A stretch of 64,000 nt of DNA from Collybiopsis luxurians FD-317 M1 (GCA_000827265.1 KN834770.1:686104-750103), one strand, 5' to 3'; counted from the first letter of the stretch, positions 47,006 to 58,942 are shown. Numbers and translations are program-made. Notes: generated by a model from the sequence alone, not told the origin.

Positions 47006-47559
47006 GTCTTATCGGTGTGCCATTTACCGTTTGCTTGTCTCGTCGTCCACATCACGGAAAGGCCATGAATAGCATGAATAGCACAGTTTACAGAGCCTTT
47101 GATCAAAAGATTGCAGGTAGAGTATTACTATATACTCCGGGAAGTATGCTATATGTGTTATTCAAGATCAGTTGAGTTCAAATATTCCGTTCAGTCTTCT
47201 TACCAACTTCTAACGCGAATGTTCATGAGACACTTACTTAGAGAAGCATCTGTAGCATTGACGATTTTGACTGCGGCCCTCCACAAGTATGTGTATGAGT
47301 CGAAGACAAATTTCACAGAGTTTCCAGTCAGACATCGTCCACACACTAAGACGAAGAGGTTATGTATCCAGCTAACACATCTAAAGACAATTGATCTCCA
47401 GCTTCTGAAGCGCTCGCAATGGCAAGCACAGCGAAAATGTTATCCACAATACTAAGCCTATTCCCCATTTTCAGCTGCAAACCTTTCATCAACATCGAAT
47501 GGCCTCTGAAAAACCAACTGAAAGACTGACCAACAAATCAACCATGTCCCTATTGCCCT
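47006..47559. other. Intergenic, 0.55 kb
   Basis: 3' flank of the kinase gene. Short frames at 47099-47455 lack domain features. Confidence 0.45.
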
Positions 47560-47800
47560 GTCGTGCTGCCTGCAATAATACATGAAACAAGGAACGGAAC
47601 TCTCACAGACCACAGATCAAATACTGACATAGTACAAAGCAGTACGTCCCAGTATGTCCCAGTATGTCCCAATATATCTCGTTGGTGCACTAGCGCCCCC
47701 GAGTTGAGTAACAATTGAACCGAGTCGCCGTGTCCATTCAATGCAGCAGTATGCAAAGGTGTCTTTCCATACCCTGGATCTACACAATTCACTATTCAGA
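47560..47800 (-). pseudogene. Ankyrin-repeat relic disrupted by a 10-bp repeat
   Basis: One good ankyrin unit is readable (YGKTPLHTAALNGHGDSVQLLLNSGA). The next unit begins normally (LVHQRDILG) but runs into three tandem copies of a 10-bp unit (47641-47670). The expected continuation GRTALYYV is present in another frame just after the array, so expansion of the 10-mer explains the shift. No complete gene could be assembled upstream. Confidence 0.6.
47641..47670 (+). repeat. 10-bp tandem repeat, three copies
   Basis: Units agtacgtccc, agtatgtccc, agtatgtccc. It lies inside the ankyrin relic and shifts its frame. Confidence 0.8.
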
Positions 47801-49500
47801 ATGATAAGTATTAATCAAAGAAATCACAAGTAAGAAACTGTGATGCTTGGCGTATCTAGTAGGAAGAGCTACCGCTTACATATCAAATTGAAGAACCTCC
47901 CAAATTAAACCTCATTCTTCAAATCCATGCGTCTCGCAATAAATGAAGACAGTTCGTGGTCTTCTGCAGTGCTCGATGACTTTCTGGGTGCCGGTCCGAC
48001 CACTAGTGCACGAGAGGGCCAAGACCAAGAATTCATTCAGAATCCTCAAAGCGGTCATCAACAAGCGCAGGACATTCAAGTCATCGAAAAACTCCAGAAA
48101 AGCAGGAAATCTTCGTCTCTGTCGAGATTCGCCTGTAATCCTCGCATTCCTGCTCGCTCCCAATACTACCTAATAAAGGTCGAATGATTGCGTCCATCAA
48201 TGTTCAATGTTGCATGATAAATGGAGTTTTAATGGCCTCTTTTGCACCATAATTGTAATTGATGGCGAGCTTTCTCTGTTCGTCACAATCGCGGGGAAAA
48301 TCAGAGACTAGTGGATATATTTGCAAAGTAAAAGGGCCAGTCAAAACTACTACATGCTTTTATTTTGAGTCAATCGCTCTGAGGATGAAAGGCTGAGACA
48401 GACACGCGCGGGATATCCATGATCCTGGGGCCGCTCTGAACCGGTTTTTGCCACTGAAATTATTTCTGGAAAGACCGAGGTTCACCAGCAAGATTTTCAA
48501 AAATAGATGTTGATCGACTGTTCTTTCGAAAACCCTTCGTAAATCTACATTCACGGAAGAAAGTTTAGGCATATCGGGAGCGAGGCCGCTTGTACATACA
48601 TCCCAGTGACTATCATGGCAAACGCCATGATTAGTCCAATAAACCTCGTACTATCCACCTTATTGGGCATTTGTCTGCAGATCTGGTAGGACGCAGACGA
48701 TACGGTGATATCCACAAAGAGAACTTGCTAGGCTACAGACTGGAATTTGAAAGTCTTTCTGATTGAGGAGAAAGACGGCAGCGGAAAAACTTCGACTCAC
48801 TAAACAATCTCCTTTTTTAACACACTTATTGGTCTGTAGAACAGATTTCAAGGCGAGTAAGTAGGTAACACTATAACATCTTAGTAGTTCAACCAATGTG
48901 CAGTTACCTATGTACATGCGCCGCTTTGCTGCGAAGAATTCTGAGCGGCTTGCTTCTTCAGTACGTATAGTCATTTCATACCGGAGTCTCTTCCTCGCTC
49001 CAGCCATCCAAAGTTGCTTATATGCATTCATACTGTGGGCCTACGACCGGAAAATCATTTCTGATTCTTCCGAGAGTGTAAAGCTTCCAGATACAGACTC
49101 TTCGCAAATGATTTGGATTGGTTCTCAGAAATCGAACGTGAATGAGTGTCAATAAATTCTGCAGCGACGGCCGTAACATCCATTCGGCGCTATCAATAAA
49201 GCGAACCTATCCTATCTCCAGTTAGTCAAAAACAGAAAGATGTATAGAGTTCGAACGCGATAAGATTCAAAGACTCGGAAAAGGTGAAGGAGGATTTAGC
49301 CGCCTTAAAGTTGCCTTGAAGCAACTTGAAGTGGGCGCTTCTATTAGGCGCTCAATATCATATATCGCTATTACCAACCATTACCGTATCACTTGGTCAC
49401 AGCGACCTATCGACTTTACGGAGGTTTTCCCAGCACTCGAACTTGAACCTCTCGAGTGCTATATAAAGTGGGAAATACGGTCAGAATCTTCTTCAGTGCA
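47801..49500. other. Intergenic, 1.7 kb
   Basis: Several 60-120 codon frames on both strands (for example 47912-48163 and 48660-49031) without domains, signal peptides or consistent splicing. It may include decayed parts of the ankyrin gene. The last 60 bases lead into the next F-box gene. Confidence 0.4.
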
Positions 49501-51261
49501 ATGGAGGCCCCTCCCATGATCACCAACGCCAGCTCGCTCACCAACGTTTCTCTTCTCTGTACCAGTTGCATCACTAAACTCGACAATCTCACTCACCCAC
49601 CTGTAGACGCGGTTTTTCATCATTCAATATCTTCCCGGCTCAGAGATGGCTTCAACCTCTCCATCTTCTATAACGAACTCGCCAAGGTGAACGCTTTCCT
49701 CGCAGACGTTCCAGAGAGCCTTACTGGGTATGACAAGACCATTGCAGAGATGGAACAGCTTCTCGCCAGCATAAAGGATGCCCGGAACGATCTCCTACGT
49801 CGCTCAGATAATGCCCGGTCTTTAAGCTCGGCTTCCATACGGAAACTGCCTCCAGAAGTTTTGGAAGAAATATTCGCGTCATATATTTCAGAGGAAGGTG
49901 GCGGGTACGCGTTATCGCTTAGGCGTCATGGGCGTCGCGACCACATTTCCTGCCCAACGCTCAAACTCTCCTGGGTCTGCTCCTTCTGGCGGAGCTTGGT
50001 GTTAGATTGTCCCAAGCTCTGGTCTTCGCTTAAATTGTCATCCCAGGTTCTCTTCTGCCAACCAGGTTCATTCCCAATCTTCTTAAAGTATATCTACAAC
50101 TCGGGCGAAAATTTATTGGATATCCACTTCGATGGGGGCCGTTTCGACTCTTCACCTAATGCCAGAGTCGACAAGGCCATAGATATTCTTTTGGACAATT
50201 CGATGCGTTGGCGCACTGCGGTCCTGCTGATAACCAATGCCTCGGCAAATGATTGGTTCTCAGCTTCTTCCAGGCTGAATGCCAGGTCGGGTTCAGGAAG
50301 CCCAGCCCGAAATCCACCGCCAGGAGACTTTTCCGCTCTGGAGCATCTTGAAATGCCTCAAAGTCTATCGTGGTCGGATGAACTGTCTGGGATTTTCCGG
50401 ACTTTTTCGCGCTGCCCACGATTAGAGACTTATCATGGGTCCTCATTTTCACTGGCCGTCAGCGGTGTGGACTTTTCGCATGTGAAAGAACTTGCTCTCA
50501 CTTCTTCGGTTATCGGCAAGTCCTTTGGTCATCTCCTCTATCGACTTCCAGAGCTGGAAAGTTTGACAGTGGCAAATTTCCAGTTGTCAGAGGACGGCAC
50601 TGATGACCCATTGCTCCGGGAAGCGACACATTACACTTCAGCCCTTTCCAAGTTGAAATTGACGTCGAGAACTTTACAGCCGGAAGCATGGCGTTTCATT
50701 CGCCTGCCCTCTTTGACAGAGCTTCACATTTCCATCGTCAGCGCCGACCATTTTGCGAACTTGATTTATCTCTCTTCGGTTCTCCTTGAGTCAGGATGCC
50801 AGCTTCAAACTCTTCGTTTGTATGTTTACTGCTTCATGGAGCAACAGCAGCAGCAGGCTCTCCTGGACTTTATTACTCTCCATCCTTCTCTTGTCAATTT
50901 GGTTATCAGCCTACAATCGGACGAGGAAGTGCAGTGCTTTGTACAGAACCTGCAGCCGAAAGGAGACCCTCCTTCGCGTCTTGCATCGAACCTTCGCTCT
51001 CTGAAATTGCAGTGGACCGTCCATCTATACCAAGACTTTGACCAGACCCTGTGTTCGAGTATCTGTGAGATGGTCAAGTCGAGATGCACGGTTCGTAAGT
51101 CTCATGCAACCGGGAAGCTGGAATTAGCTGGGTTGCAGTCGCTAACGCTCGTATTGAGTGACGGCGATAGTCACAACACTTTCTCGCAATTTGTTCATAC
51201 CCAACTCTCTACTCTAGAAGATGCTGGCTTGATCTTGGATGTTCAGTCAGACTACGAGTAA
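49501..51261 (+). CDS. F-box protein, single exon
   Basis: 586 residues without introns. The N-terminal 110 residues form a helical lead with a short coiled coil (DKTIAEMEQLLASIKDARND), then the F-box (IRKLPPEVLEEIFASYIS, and WVCSFWRSLVLDCPKLWSSL) at about 118-180. The rest alternates short beta and helical leucine-rich segments (LPSLTELHISIV, LPELESLTVANF), typical of Agaricomycete F-box/LRR-like proteins. It is not a close copy of the F-box gene at 19887. ATG 49501 is preferred over an upstream in-frame start because the frame before it lacks protein character. It ends 93 bp from the convergent EMC5 gene. Confidence 0.85.
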   Translation: MEAPPMITNASSLTNVSLLCTSCITKLDNLTHPPVDAVFHHSISSRLRDGFNLSIFYNELAKVNAFLADVPESLTGYDKTIAEMEQLLASIKDARNDLLRRSDNARSLSSASIRKLPPEVLEEIFASYISEEGGGYALSLRRHGRRDHISCPTLKLSWVCSFWRSLVLDCPKLWSSLKLSSQVLFCQPGSFPIFLKYIYNSGENLLDIHFDGGRFDSSPNARVDKAIDILLDNSMRWRTAVLLITNASANDWFSASSRLNARSGSGSPARNPPPGDFSALEHLEMPQSLSWSDELSGIFRTFSRCPRLETYHGSSFSLAVSGVDFSHVKELALTSSVIGKSFGHLLYRLPELESLTVANFQLSEDGTDDPLLREATHYTSALSKLKLTSRTLQPEAWRFIRLPSLTELHISIVSADHFANLIYLSSVLLESGCQLQTLRLYVYCFMEQQQQQALLDFITLHPSLVNLVISLQSDEEVQCFVQNLQPKGDPPSRLASNLRSLKLQWTVHLYQDFDQTLCSSICEMVKSRCTVRKSHATGKLELAGLQSLTLVLSDGDSHNTFSQFVHTQLSTLEDAGLILDVQSDYE

Positions 51262-51354
51262 TTATTCGCCGTTTTCTTATAACTATGCCTACATTTATTC
51301 TGGATTTACCCTATTGCATGTACTGATTACTATTTCGCGAATGTATGACGGTTA

Positions 51355-51873
51355 TTACGAACGACTTGTGTTCCATATATTCCGCCCTCGATTGACATAG
51401 TTTGCGAATCCCAGTCTCGCGTTCATTTCGTCTATTGATCTGGAAAAAAATAAAGGTCTGGACAAAAAATGAACAGCATGAGTTACTGGTACTTACCTTG
51501 TCTTCATTTCACTGGACCATGTTATTTCTTTCAAAGGCGCAGCATTAAGAGAGGCCCCCAGGATACCAAGACCTAATCCAATAATTGCTTCGAGTACAAT
51601 CTGTTGCATAGTCAGTATCTGGAATTTTTGGAGGACGCAATAATCACATCTTGAGGAAGGGAACTTTCTGGTTTTCCAAGTGCTTTTAAGTGCGAAAGGT
51701 CTGTGGGACGATGATATGTACAAGACTATATGTGGGCAGACCGCGAAACTCACGCTCATATGTAGAAAACGCAGCTACAAAATACTGGGTCAGCAGGATG
51801 CTGAATGTCTGAGAGAAAGCTTACCATGGAGAACGGCAAGGCTTGCAGCCAATAACAATATACGGCCAAGCAT
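51355..51873 (-). CDS. EMC5: ER membrane protein complex subunit 5
   Basis: Small subunit of the EMC, which inserts transmembrane and tail-anchored proteins into the ER membrane. Five exons: 51355-51439, 51497-51600, 51648-51700, 51754-51774, 51825-51873, giving 103 residues. It starts LGRILLLAASLAVLHAAFSTYEH (first membrane helix), then SLPQDIVLEAIIGLGLGILGASLN (second helix), and ends with IDEMNARLGFANYVNRGRNIW. This two-helix MMGT1/EMC5 pattern with its conserved tail is clear. The 21-nt exon (51754-51774) is required for AFSTYE. The gene is nearly hidden by short exons. Its ATG is only 83 bp from that of the divergent ZW10 gene. Confidence 0.9.
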
Positions 51874-51956
51874 AATGAGAGTCGCAGAGAAACGAGTACA
51901 CGTGCACAAGCGCGTCTTCACAAGTTACCACCACTTTTTACGGCCCCAAGGCCTTG
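51874..51956. promoter_or_regulatory. Compact bidirectional promoter EMC5/ZW10
   Basis: Just 83 bp separate the two divergent start codons, so both promoters and 5' leaders overlap. No TATA box is seen. Both products act at the ER, which fits co-expression, but that is inference. Confidence 0.55.
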
Positions 51957-54900
51957 ATGGCTTTCCCGGTTCCTACCCATCTTCCCCGGCGAGCAGCGCC
52001 TCAAGATGTTACCTCAAAGATTCTGTCCACGATGGATGAGGCAACCAACAAGTCCTTGACCGCTTCCCTGGCAAATTCTTGGCTGGAAGAGCTGGATACG
52101 ACTATTCAATCTACGAAAGTGCGCCAAGCAACTTACTGCTGTATGTTTTGCAAACTGAGATATTCTCTAGGAGCAAATTCACGACCGTATTCATGCCGAC
52201 TTGCCTGAATTCGAACGACAGCTGCAGACCTCCATTTCTGTACAGACACGTCTGCGCACATTAACCACCCAAGTTGACTTGCTGAATCACTCATTAATTG
52301 ATTCTGAGGTGTCTACATATCTTCTGCATGTAATTTACTTATTGACTTCTCGTAAAGACAGGTCTAGTACCTGCTTTAGTCAAGACACTGACTACTCACT
52401 CGGCTCTGGCTCAAAATGCAACTAATGCAAGAGTTAAACACGAAGCTCTGTCACATTTGTTACGATGCCGGAAAGAATACTCGTCCTTGGAGACGCTTGT
52501 GAACAATGGTGACCTTCCGGAAGCTGTGGAAGCTTGTACTCGTATGGAACAATTATTGGGAGACGCGCCTGTAGCTTTAGCTCAGGCTAATGTTTTGCTG
52601 GATCTAAAGGTGAATTGATGTTGACGTACGTGTTCCACATCTAACGTATCTTCTAGCGCAAATTTAACGCTAGTAAAGCTCGTACTCAAGACCAACTGAG
52701 CGATGCGTACACGAGATGTGTCCAAATTACCCCACTCGAATTAACAGTTGCCCCCTCCGCGCAAGGTATGCTCTCAAATACGTGGGTACAGACAATGTCT
52801 CTAAAGTACGCTTAGTCCGCCAGTCCGAACGAACATTATTACTGCCCGATATTCTCTCATCTCTATCCTCATCATCTCTCGATGACCACCTAAATACTCT
52901 ACGTCGAGATATAACGACTCACTATATCGACTCCTTACTCGTTCAGCCCATGTCTGTCCTGGAGGAGGACTACAAAATAACCTGCGTGCCTTCGCCACCG
53001 AATGATGAAGTTATGAGTCTCCGTATTGAGAATCTATCACGGACCTTACAATTCCTTTCCAACCGCCTCCTTAACCACCTTCCGACTCCCAAGAAATCCT
53101 CTTTCCTCCGGTCGTTATGCAAACCCGTTGTTTCCAGTGTTCTGAACAACCTCCTCATCCCCACCCTTCCTTCTTCCTTTGACCACCTTCCCTCCTTTCT
53201 CGAGTTGTTGAAGAGCGCCGTAATGTTTGAAGAAACGTGCATAATCGGATTACTGGGTAATGACGCGTCTGATACACCCATTAAAGGCTGGGGCGATGGC
53301 GTGGGAGGGCACTATGAACGCCAACGACGGATACTTATTTTGGATAGCTGTCGTTCAAAAATCCTTGAGCCAGACAACTTTGCCGATACCTTCGTCGTAG
53401 AAGTGGAGGTGGATGTGGCAAAGGTGGCTCCGGAACCTGAGATTGTGCCGGTTCAGGAAGAAGCTCCGGAGGATGCAGATGCAGATGCTTGGGGTCTGGA
53501 TGAAGATGCAGTTCTTACGTCTTCGACTACAAAGGCGGACGAGGATGGATGGGGCTTTGAAGATAACAGCTACCCAGAGAAGAAAACTGGTGATGCGGAT
53601 GGATGGGGCTTTGATGAAGGTGAGGTCAACACGTCGGCAAAGGTCGACGACGATAGCTGGGGCTTTGATGACGACGCCCCAGAGGATTCAGCGGATGCGC
53701 CAACGGAGGAGTTGCCTTCAGATCCCCAACCACAGAGTAATGGTCACAATTCGGAGTCTGAAGATGCATGGGGTTTGGACGAAGACGCAACGGCAGGAGC
53801 GGAGGGTGAAACGAATTGGGATGATCCGTGGGGGGAAGATACCTCCGCACCGCCCAAATCCCCTCGACCTTCTCCCTCTTTGAAATCACCCAAAGCTGCT
53901 ACCAGACTTGAGAAATTAGCGAACAAAGGGAAGAAAGCCCTGAACGGTAATTCTCCTATGAGTTCGCCGTTAGTGGCAGCACCTGTTTCGCCCAATGTGG
54001 CTTCTGCAAAAATTTCACCTCCGGTGAAGGCGCTCCAGTCTCATTCTCCACAGCAACTTTCACTACCTTCGACAGATAAACTCGTCGAAAAGCGTCCACC
54101 GAATTTATCATTCTCGGCTCCACCTCCGAAAGAAATTTACGTTGTCTCGACTCGAATGAAAGGTATTCTATCCCTCGTTCGGGAAGCACTACGTGAAAGC
54201 CGGGAATTTGCTAATTCACGGCTATTGCCTCCGACATTATCAGGGCAAGCTGGATCACCTGGATCAACGCTTTTCACCACTTCTGGTTCCATTCTGGATT
54301 TGTATTGTGCGCTTTACCCGGTGGTGTTTAGTGCCCAGTTGCAGTCGTTGGAGGGACCCATGAGGTTCTCAAATAACTGTCTGTATCTTAGTGGTGAGAT
54401 TCAGGCTATTGAGAGGGATTTAAGAGGGCCGGAAGTTGAATCCGTGAAAAACCGTCTTGACGAGTCAGCACGTACCTTGAATCTGCTAGGTCAAAGTTGG
54501 TACGGTGACGCTGTCGTAAGTTTTATTCCTTTCTCTCTCGTCCGGGGTAATTCAATGGTCCTCAGGAAAAACAACGCCTACTCGTTGATACCATTCTAAC
54601 CCAGGGTACCGAGGGCTTCACCTTCACTGGCGACCAAGATCGATATGACGAGTGCGAGAGCTCGATGAATCGGGTTCTGCAGGAAATAAGACGTGTATCG
54701 CAAAAGTGGAAAGGCACGTTAACAAAGAGCAAATATTATGCTGCTATAGGATCTGTGACGGACGCTGCGCTCTGCCGTGTGTTGCAAGATGTGCTCGCGT
54801 TGGATGATATCCCAGAAGTGGAATCACATCGGTTGAGCGAGCTATGTAGGATATTATTGGCTCTGGAAGGAATATATGTTGAAGATCCGGAACAGGTTCG

Positions 54901-55228
54901 CTATATTTCGCCTCTCGGATTTGTTCTTTGTATCTTATGGGTTTACTCCATAGCCTTCCTTTGTTGTCGCTTATGTTCCATCATGGCTCAAATACTCTTA
55001 CTTATCCGAGCTATTGGTACGCCCGAGAATATTTTGCTTTCTGTCTGGTCCTAATGCTCGATGCAGGAAGCGTCTCTCGCTGATATAACGTACCTTTTCG
55101 AGGAAGGCGCTCTGGTCGACTTTGAGGTAGAGGAACTGGCGAGACTAGTGCGGGCATTGTTCGCGGATACGGTTTTACGGACTAATACGATCAACAAAAT
55201 TATGGGTGGGCATCCAGCTCGCAAGTAG
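51957..55228 (+). CDS. ZW10/Dsl1-type ER tethering subunit
   Basis: Subunit of the Dsl1/NRZ complex that tethers Golgi-derived COPI vesicles at the ER. Animal ZW10 also works at kinetochores. Eight exons: 51957-52118, 52171-52308, 52358-52609, 52657-52765, 52807-54515, 54566-54895, 54954-55016, 55067-55228, giving 974 residues. The helical N-terminus includes EQIHDRIHADLPEFERQLQ. The C-terminal ZW10 block is VPSWLKYSYLSELL, EASLADITYLFEEGAL and LVRALFADT. It is rebuilt by a 63-nt exon that is easy to miss. An acidic insert (about 430-570) has seven Trp in WGF/WGL settings (449, 469, 487, 505, 542, 558, 562), recalling the coatomer-binding lasso of yeast Dsl1. The intron 52766-52806 is only 41 nt. 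Confidence 0.88.
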
Positions 55229-55343
55229 TTAAATGATTTATATGTGTATCTTGCCGTGAGCGCCTATCTTACCACGGGCGTCTATAATTTTGACGCGTTC
55301 CGGTTGTGATGCATGACTGAATCTCAACTTTTGCTGTCACGGA

Positions 55344-56687
55344 ATGAGAGGATGGTTTATACGACGCGGCCCTTGCCTTTCTTCGTGTCGGCGCAGGCTC
55401 TCTTTGGCCTCTTCTCCGACTCATAACAGTTTGCCCCCTCGCCCAGACCCATTTGCACTTGTCGCGCCTGAATTATCGCAAATTCGAGCAGATCTCATCC
55501 ATTTACTAGGATCTGCACATCCGGGGCTCGACGAAATTACGAGTTATTACTTTCTAAGGCCTTCGAAGCAGCTACGGCCTCTTCTCATCCTACTGTTTTC
55601 CCAGGCAACAAATGGGTTAGGAAGGGATTGGCCTTTGAAGAAATGGGTTTCTGAGCAGCCTTGTCCCGGTGGCCGGGCAGAAAATCTAGATGAGCCGTTG
55701 TCAAGAGCTGATGTTCTCAATGACTTCAATCCTAGTATTCAGGATAAAACGACTACTTATGACCCAAAATATTCGTTATATTTACCGCCACTACCTACCA
55801 GACTTTCGCGACCCCCATCATCCATCTTTTCTTCTCGGAAACGCGCTCTTACATCCCCGGCTTCCATTCTACCGACCCAGATGCGACTAGCGCAAATTGT
55901 CGAGATGATACACGCCGCTTCGCTTCTACATGACGATGTCATTGACGAGTCTCCTCTTCGCAGAGGAAGTGCCTCCGCACCGCAGGCATTTGGTAACAAA
56001 TTTGCTGTCCTGGGTGGAAATTTTGTTCTTGGCCGAGCTAGTGCCGCTCTTGCGCGTCTCGGTGATCCAGAGGCCATTCAACTCATTGCCAGCGTCACTG
56101 CGAATCTTGTTGAAGGCGAGATTCTGCAAATGCAAAATGTCGAGCCTTCCAACGGTGACCAACTCGGTGTGTCTTCTTCACAGGTGGCAAAGAACGCGTG
56201 GACGGTATACCTTCAAAAGACTTATATGAAAACGGCCAGTCTCATGGCAAAGGGCGCTCGAAGTGCTGTAGTACTGGGTGGCTGCGCAGACGGGGAGATA
56301 TACAAGGAGGTTGCCTACGCGTACGGTCGAAACCTCGGAATTGCTTTTCAGCTGGTCGATGATGTACTAGATTACGAGGCTGTTGAAGACACGCTCGGAA
56401 AACCCGGCGGAGCTGATTTGCAGCTGGGATTGGCGACTGGGCCGGCTCTTTACGCTTGGGAGGAACACCCGGAGATGGGACCGCTGATAGAACGCAAGTT
56501 TTGCCAGAAAGGGGATGTGGAACTTGCACGGAATTTAGTCAGGAAGTCGGCGGGTGTCGAGCGAACGCGTGAACTGGCAATAGCTTATGCGACACGTGCT
56601 CGGGACGTGCTTCAAGCTTTACCAGAGAGTGACGCTCGAGCCGGGCTCGAGGCTCTCACAGATCGTGTCATAAAACGTAAATCGTAG
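55344..56687 (+). CDS. COQ1: Mitochondrial trans-polyprenyl diphosphate synthase
   Basis: Builds the isoprenoid tail of ubiquinone by repeated addition of isopentenyl diphosphate, in the mitochondrial matrix. Single exon, 447 residues. An Arg-rich, Asp/Glu-free N-terminus (MRGWFIRRGPCLSSCRRRLS) fits an import presequence. The first Asp-rich motif is DDVID (197-201) followed by SPLRRG. The second is DDVLD (340-344 region) in QLVDDVLDYEAVEDTLGKPGGADL. The GGNFVLGRA block between them is also canonical. An insert of about 70 residues before LAQIVEMIHAASLLHDD (TYDPKYSLYLPPLPTRLSRPP) is seen in other fungal COQ1 proteins. It starts 115 bp after ZW10. Chain length cannot be told from sequence here. 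Confidence 0.94.
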   Translation: MRGWFIRRGPCLSSCRRRLSLASSPTHNSLPPRPDPFALVAPELSQIRADLIHLLGSAHPGLDEITSYYFLRPSKQLRPLLILLFSQATNGLGRDWPLKKWVSEQPCPGGRAENLDEPLSRADVLNDFNPSIQDKTTTYDPKYSLYLPPLPTRLSRPPSSIFSSRKRALTSPASILPTQMRLAQIVEMIHAASLLHDDVIDESPLRRGSASAPQAFGNKFAVLGGNFVLGRASAALARLGDPEAIQLIASVTANLVEGEILQMQNVEPSNGDQLGVSSSQVAKNAWTVYLQKTYMKTASLMAKGARSAVVLGGCADGEIYKEVAYAYGRNLGIAFQLVDDVLDYEAVEDTLGKPGGADLQLGLATGPALYAWEEHPEMGPLIERKFCQKGDVELARNLVRKSAGVERTRELAIAYATRARDVLQALPESDARAGLEALTDRVIKRKS

Positions 56688-56862
56688 TACAAATTACTAT
56701 TACTATGTAGTACAGTACACATCTCCGTGAATAGTATATAGTTTATTGCTACATTAATTTTAGAACATTACACAGGTTTCAGATACAACATGAGCGGTAG
56801 TGCTCTCTAAGCTCGTTTAATTGGTATGCTACAAAAAAGTTCCGGTTAGTTGCTGCGCTATT

Positions 56863-58942
56863 TCAAAACTGACAGATATCACACTGACCAATTGTTTTGC
56901 AATTGCAGGCGAAAACTTCCGTCGTCAAAAATAGTTCTTCTAGTAACGCCACCATCTCAACTCTCCTCCCCATGACCCGGTCCTCAACTCCCCAACTTGG
57001 CATAGACAGCGCTTGACTGTTAATCTGATCCAGTCTCATTATTTCTTCAATGATGATTAATCCCACAATCCTCCATAGTATCCCGAATATTGGATTCATT
57101 ACTTCGACATGCGAAAAATCGTGTCCTCGCCCCGACAACACACAATTTTCTGCAGATCTAAGAACCTTCTTTCGAGAGAACGAATTCGAGGACGCAAATG
57201 CGTTATGGAGCTTGATGGTTGCGGTGTAGCATATCAGATGCGTCAACCACATGACAAAAAAATCCGGTGAAGTGGAGGGGGTTTGAGATAAGGGCGGGAG
57301 GGAGGTGCGAAATGTGTCAATGAGAGAATCTAGGGATGTAAAGTTGCGCATATACCGAGCATGCTCGTCAGGATGAAGTTCTACCAGACATGTCAGCCAG
57401 GGGAAGATTGGTTAATGCCAGCGACCAACCACTCGTGTACGAACTCGCCAGATTGGCGGCACGTTCTAGCAATAATGATGACTGTGCATACAAAGCCATT
57501 TTAGACGATGCGTGGTCACGGTGTGTGAGAGGAACTTGTGAAAGGAACCTGCGAACTGTCGATGCGCCAATGTAATTTGGTGGGATGCGGTTCTAAGGAT
57601 CAATGTCAGAAGGGAAAAAGAGTTATTCAACACAGCGAATTACCTCTTCATAGTCTTCCATGTCCAGTGGCCAAGGGGTATCAATGTGGGACCCGAACGA
57701 TTCAAACATCATGCTTGAGAATCCTCCAACCCCGACGCCCCAGCAGTTACATAACGTAAACACTGTCCAAAAACCATTGATTCTTTCTCCTTCATCTATC
57801 GAGTCCTGCGGCTCAGGTAGTAAAGGTCCTCCGGCCCCCATCAAGCCGCCAGGAGAGAAAGAGTCCGGACTACCTGAACGCAATTTATGCAGACCAGCGC
57901 AGGCAGCAAGACTGACAGCCGATGATAGGTGATATTTTCCCTCGAGGTACCTCCCCGTGCGGAAAAAGTACGTGGAGAGAAGTATCTCAGCTTGCGTCCC
58001 ATGAATGAGACGGAGGGGATGGTGAGTAGATAATATGTTACTAACTTGGGAGAGCGCTTTGGAAAGGAACGCCGTTTCTTCGTCTGCTGTGGCACCAGAA
58101 AGATGGAGTCCAAGGAAGTAGACAACGCAAGAAAGTGCTGAACTTGGTCGGGAATAGTCACCAAGGGAAAGTGGGACAGTCATTGCCGTTATGAAGCGGC
58201 TTAGATTCAAAAAGAACCCAAACGTCCGGGCATGTGGAACGAAGGCTGAAAGTCTACAGACAAGCTCAATTACGAGTACACTTAAGGATCGAAAAACCTA
58301 CAATCGCTGCTGAAGAGCAGTCGGGATTTCCTATTTTCGATCACCGAGTATCAGTGCATGTGTTAAAATATATGCGTATATGTAAGTACCTCTTGAAATG
58401 TTGTGGTGAGGAAACTTGGTTCCGGCATTGATGGATCCAAAAGGAGGCTACTAGTGCTGGCAGGGGAACCAGAGCTTGTGAAAGGCGGTGATATCGAAGG
58501 GGAAGAATATCTGGACGGATCGTAAAGCCTGATGGCATCCTCATCTGGTTCAGCTCTCTCTAGCTCTCGTATTCTTCTCTCGAGTGTCGAGATGCTTTCC
58601 TCCAGAGTCTGTTTGCGAGTGCGACCAACTGTTGGGTACTCGCAGACTAGTTCGACGCCAGGTTTAGTACGGGCCAGGCATTGACTACAATGAGGCCTTC
58701 TGGCGTCGCACTTCTAAGTACATTACAGTAAATAAATGCCCTGACGTTCTCAAGTCACTGGCTAAGCCGTCTAACTTACCGTTTTTCTTCTCCTAAATGT
58801 AGACGGTAGATTAGGAATTTAACACTCACTCATTCATAAAATTTGGTAAGTACCTGCAGTGATTACATGCTTTGGCTCTGTTCAAATTTCTAGGTGTCTT
58901 CTTTGGTAGTACATCGGTCGTTGTAGGGGCTTCCATGACCAT
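56863..58942 (-). CDS. Zn2Cys6 transcription factor with fungal MHR domain
   Basis: DNA-binding regulator of the Gal4 type. Exons: 56863-57380, 57430-57592, 57644-58253, 58302-58330, 58390-58713, 58780-58792, 58854-58942, giving 581 residues. The binuclear cluster CNHCRRRKTKC with HCSQC and a later C (Cys26, 29, 36, 43, 46, 58) is spread over three exons, one of only 13 nt. The last Cys spacing (11 residues) is longer than usual. A coiled coil for dimerisation follows (TLEESISTLERRIRELERAE, about 68-87). The middle homology region spans about 170-400. The GLHLSGATADEE and YLEGKYHLSSAVSLAACAGLHKL helices match Agaricomycete regulators of this class. Target genes unknown. The last exon might contain one more intron near the stop. 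Confidence 0.87.
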
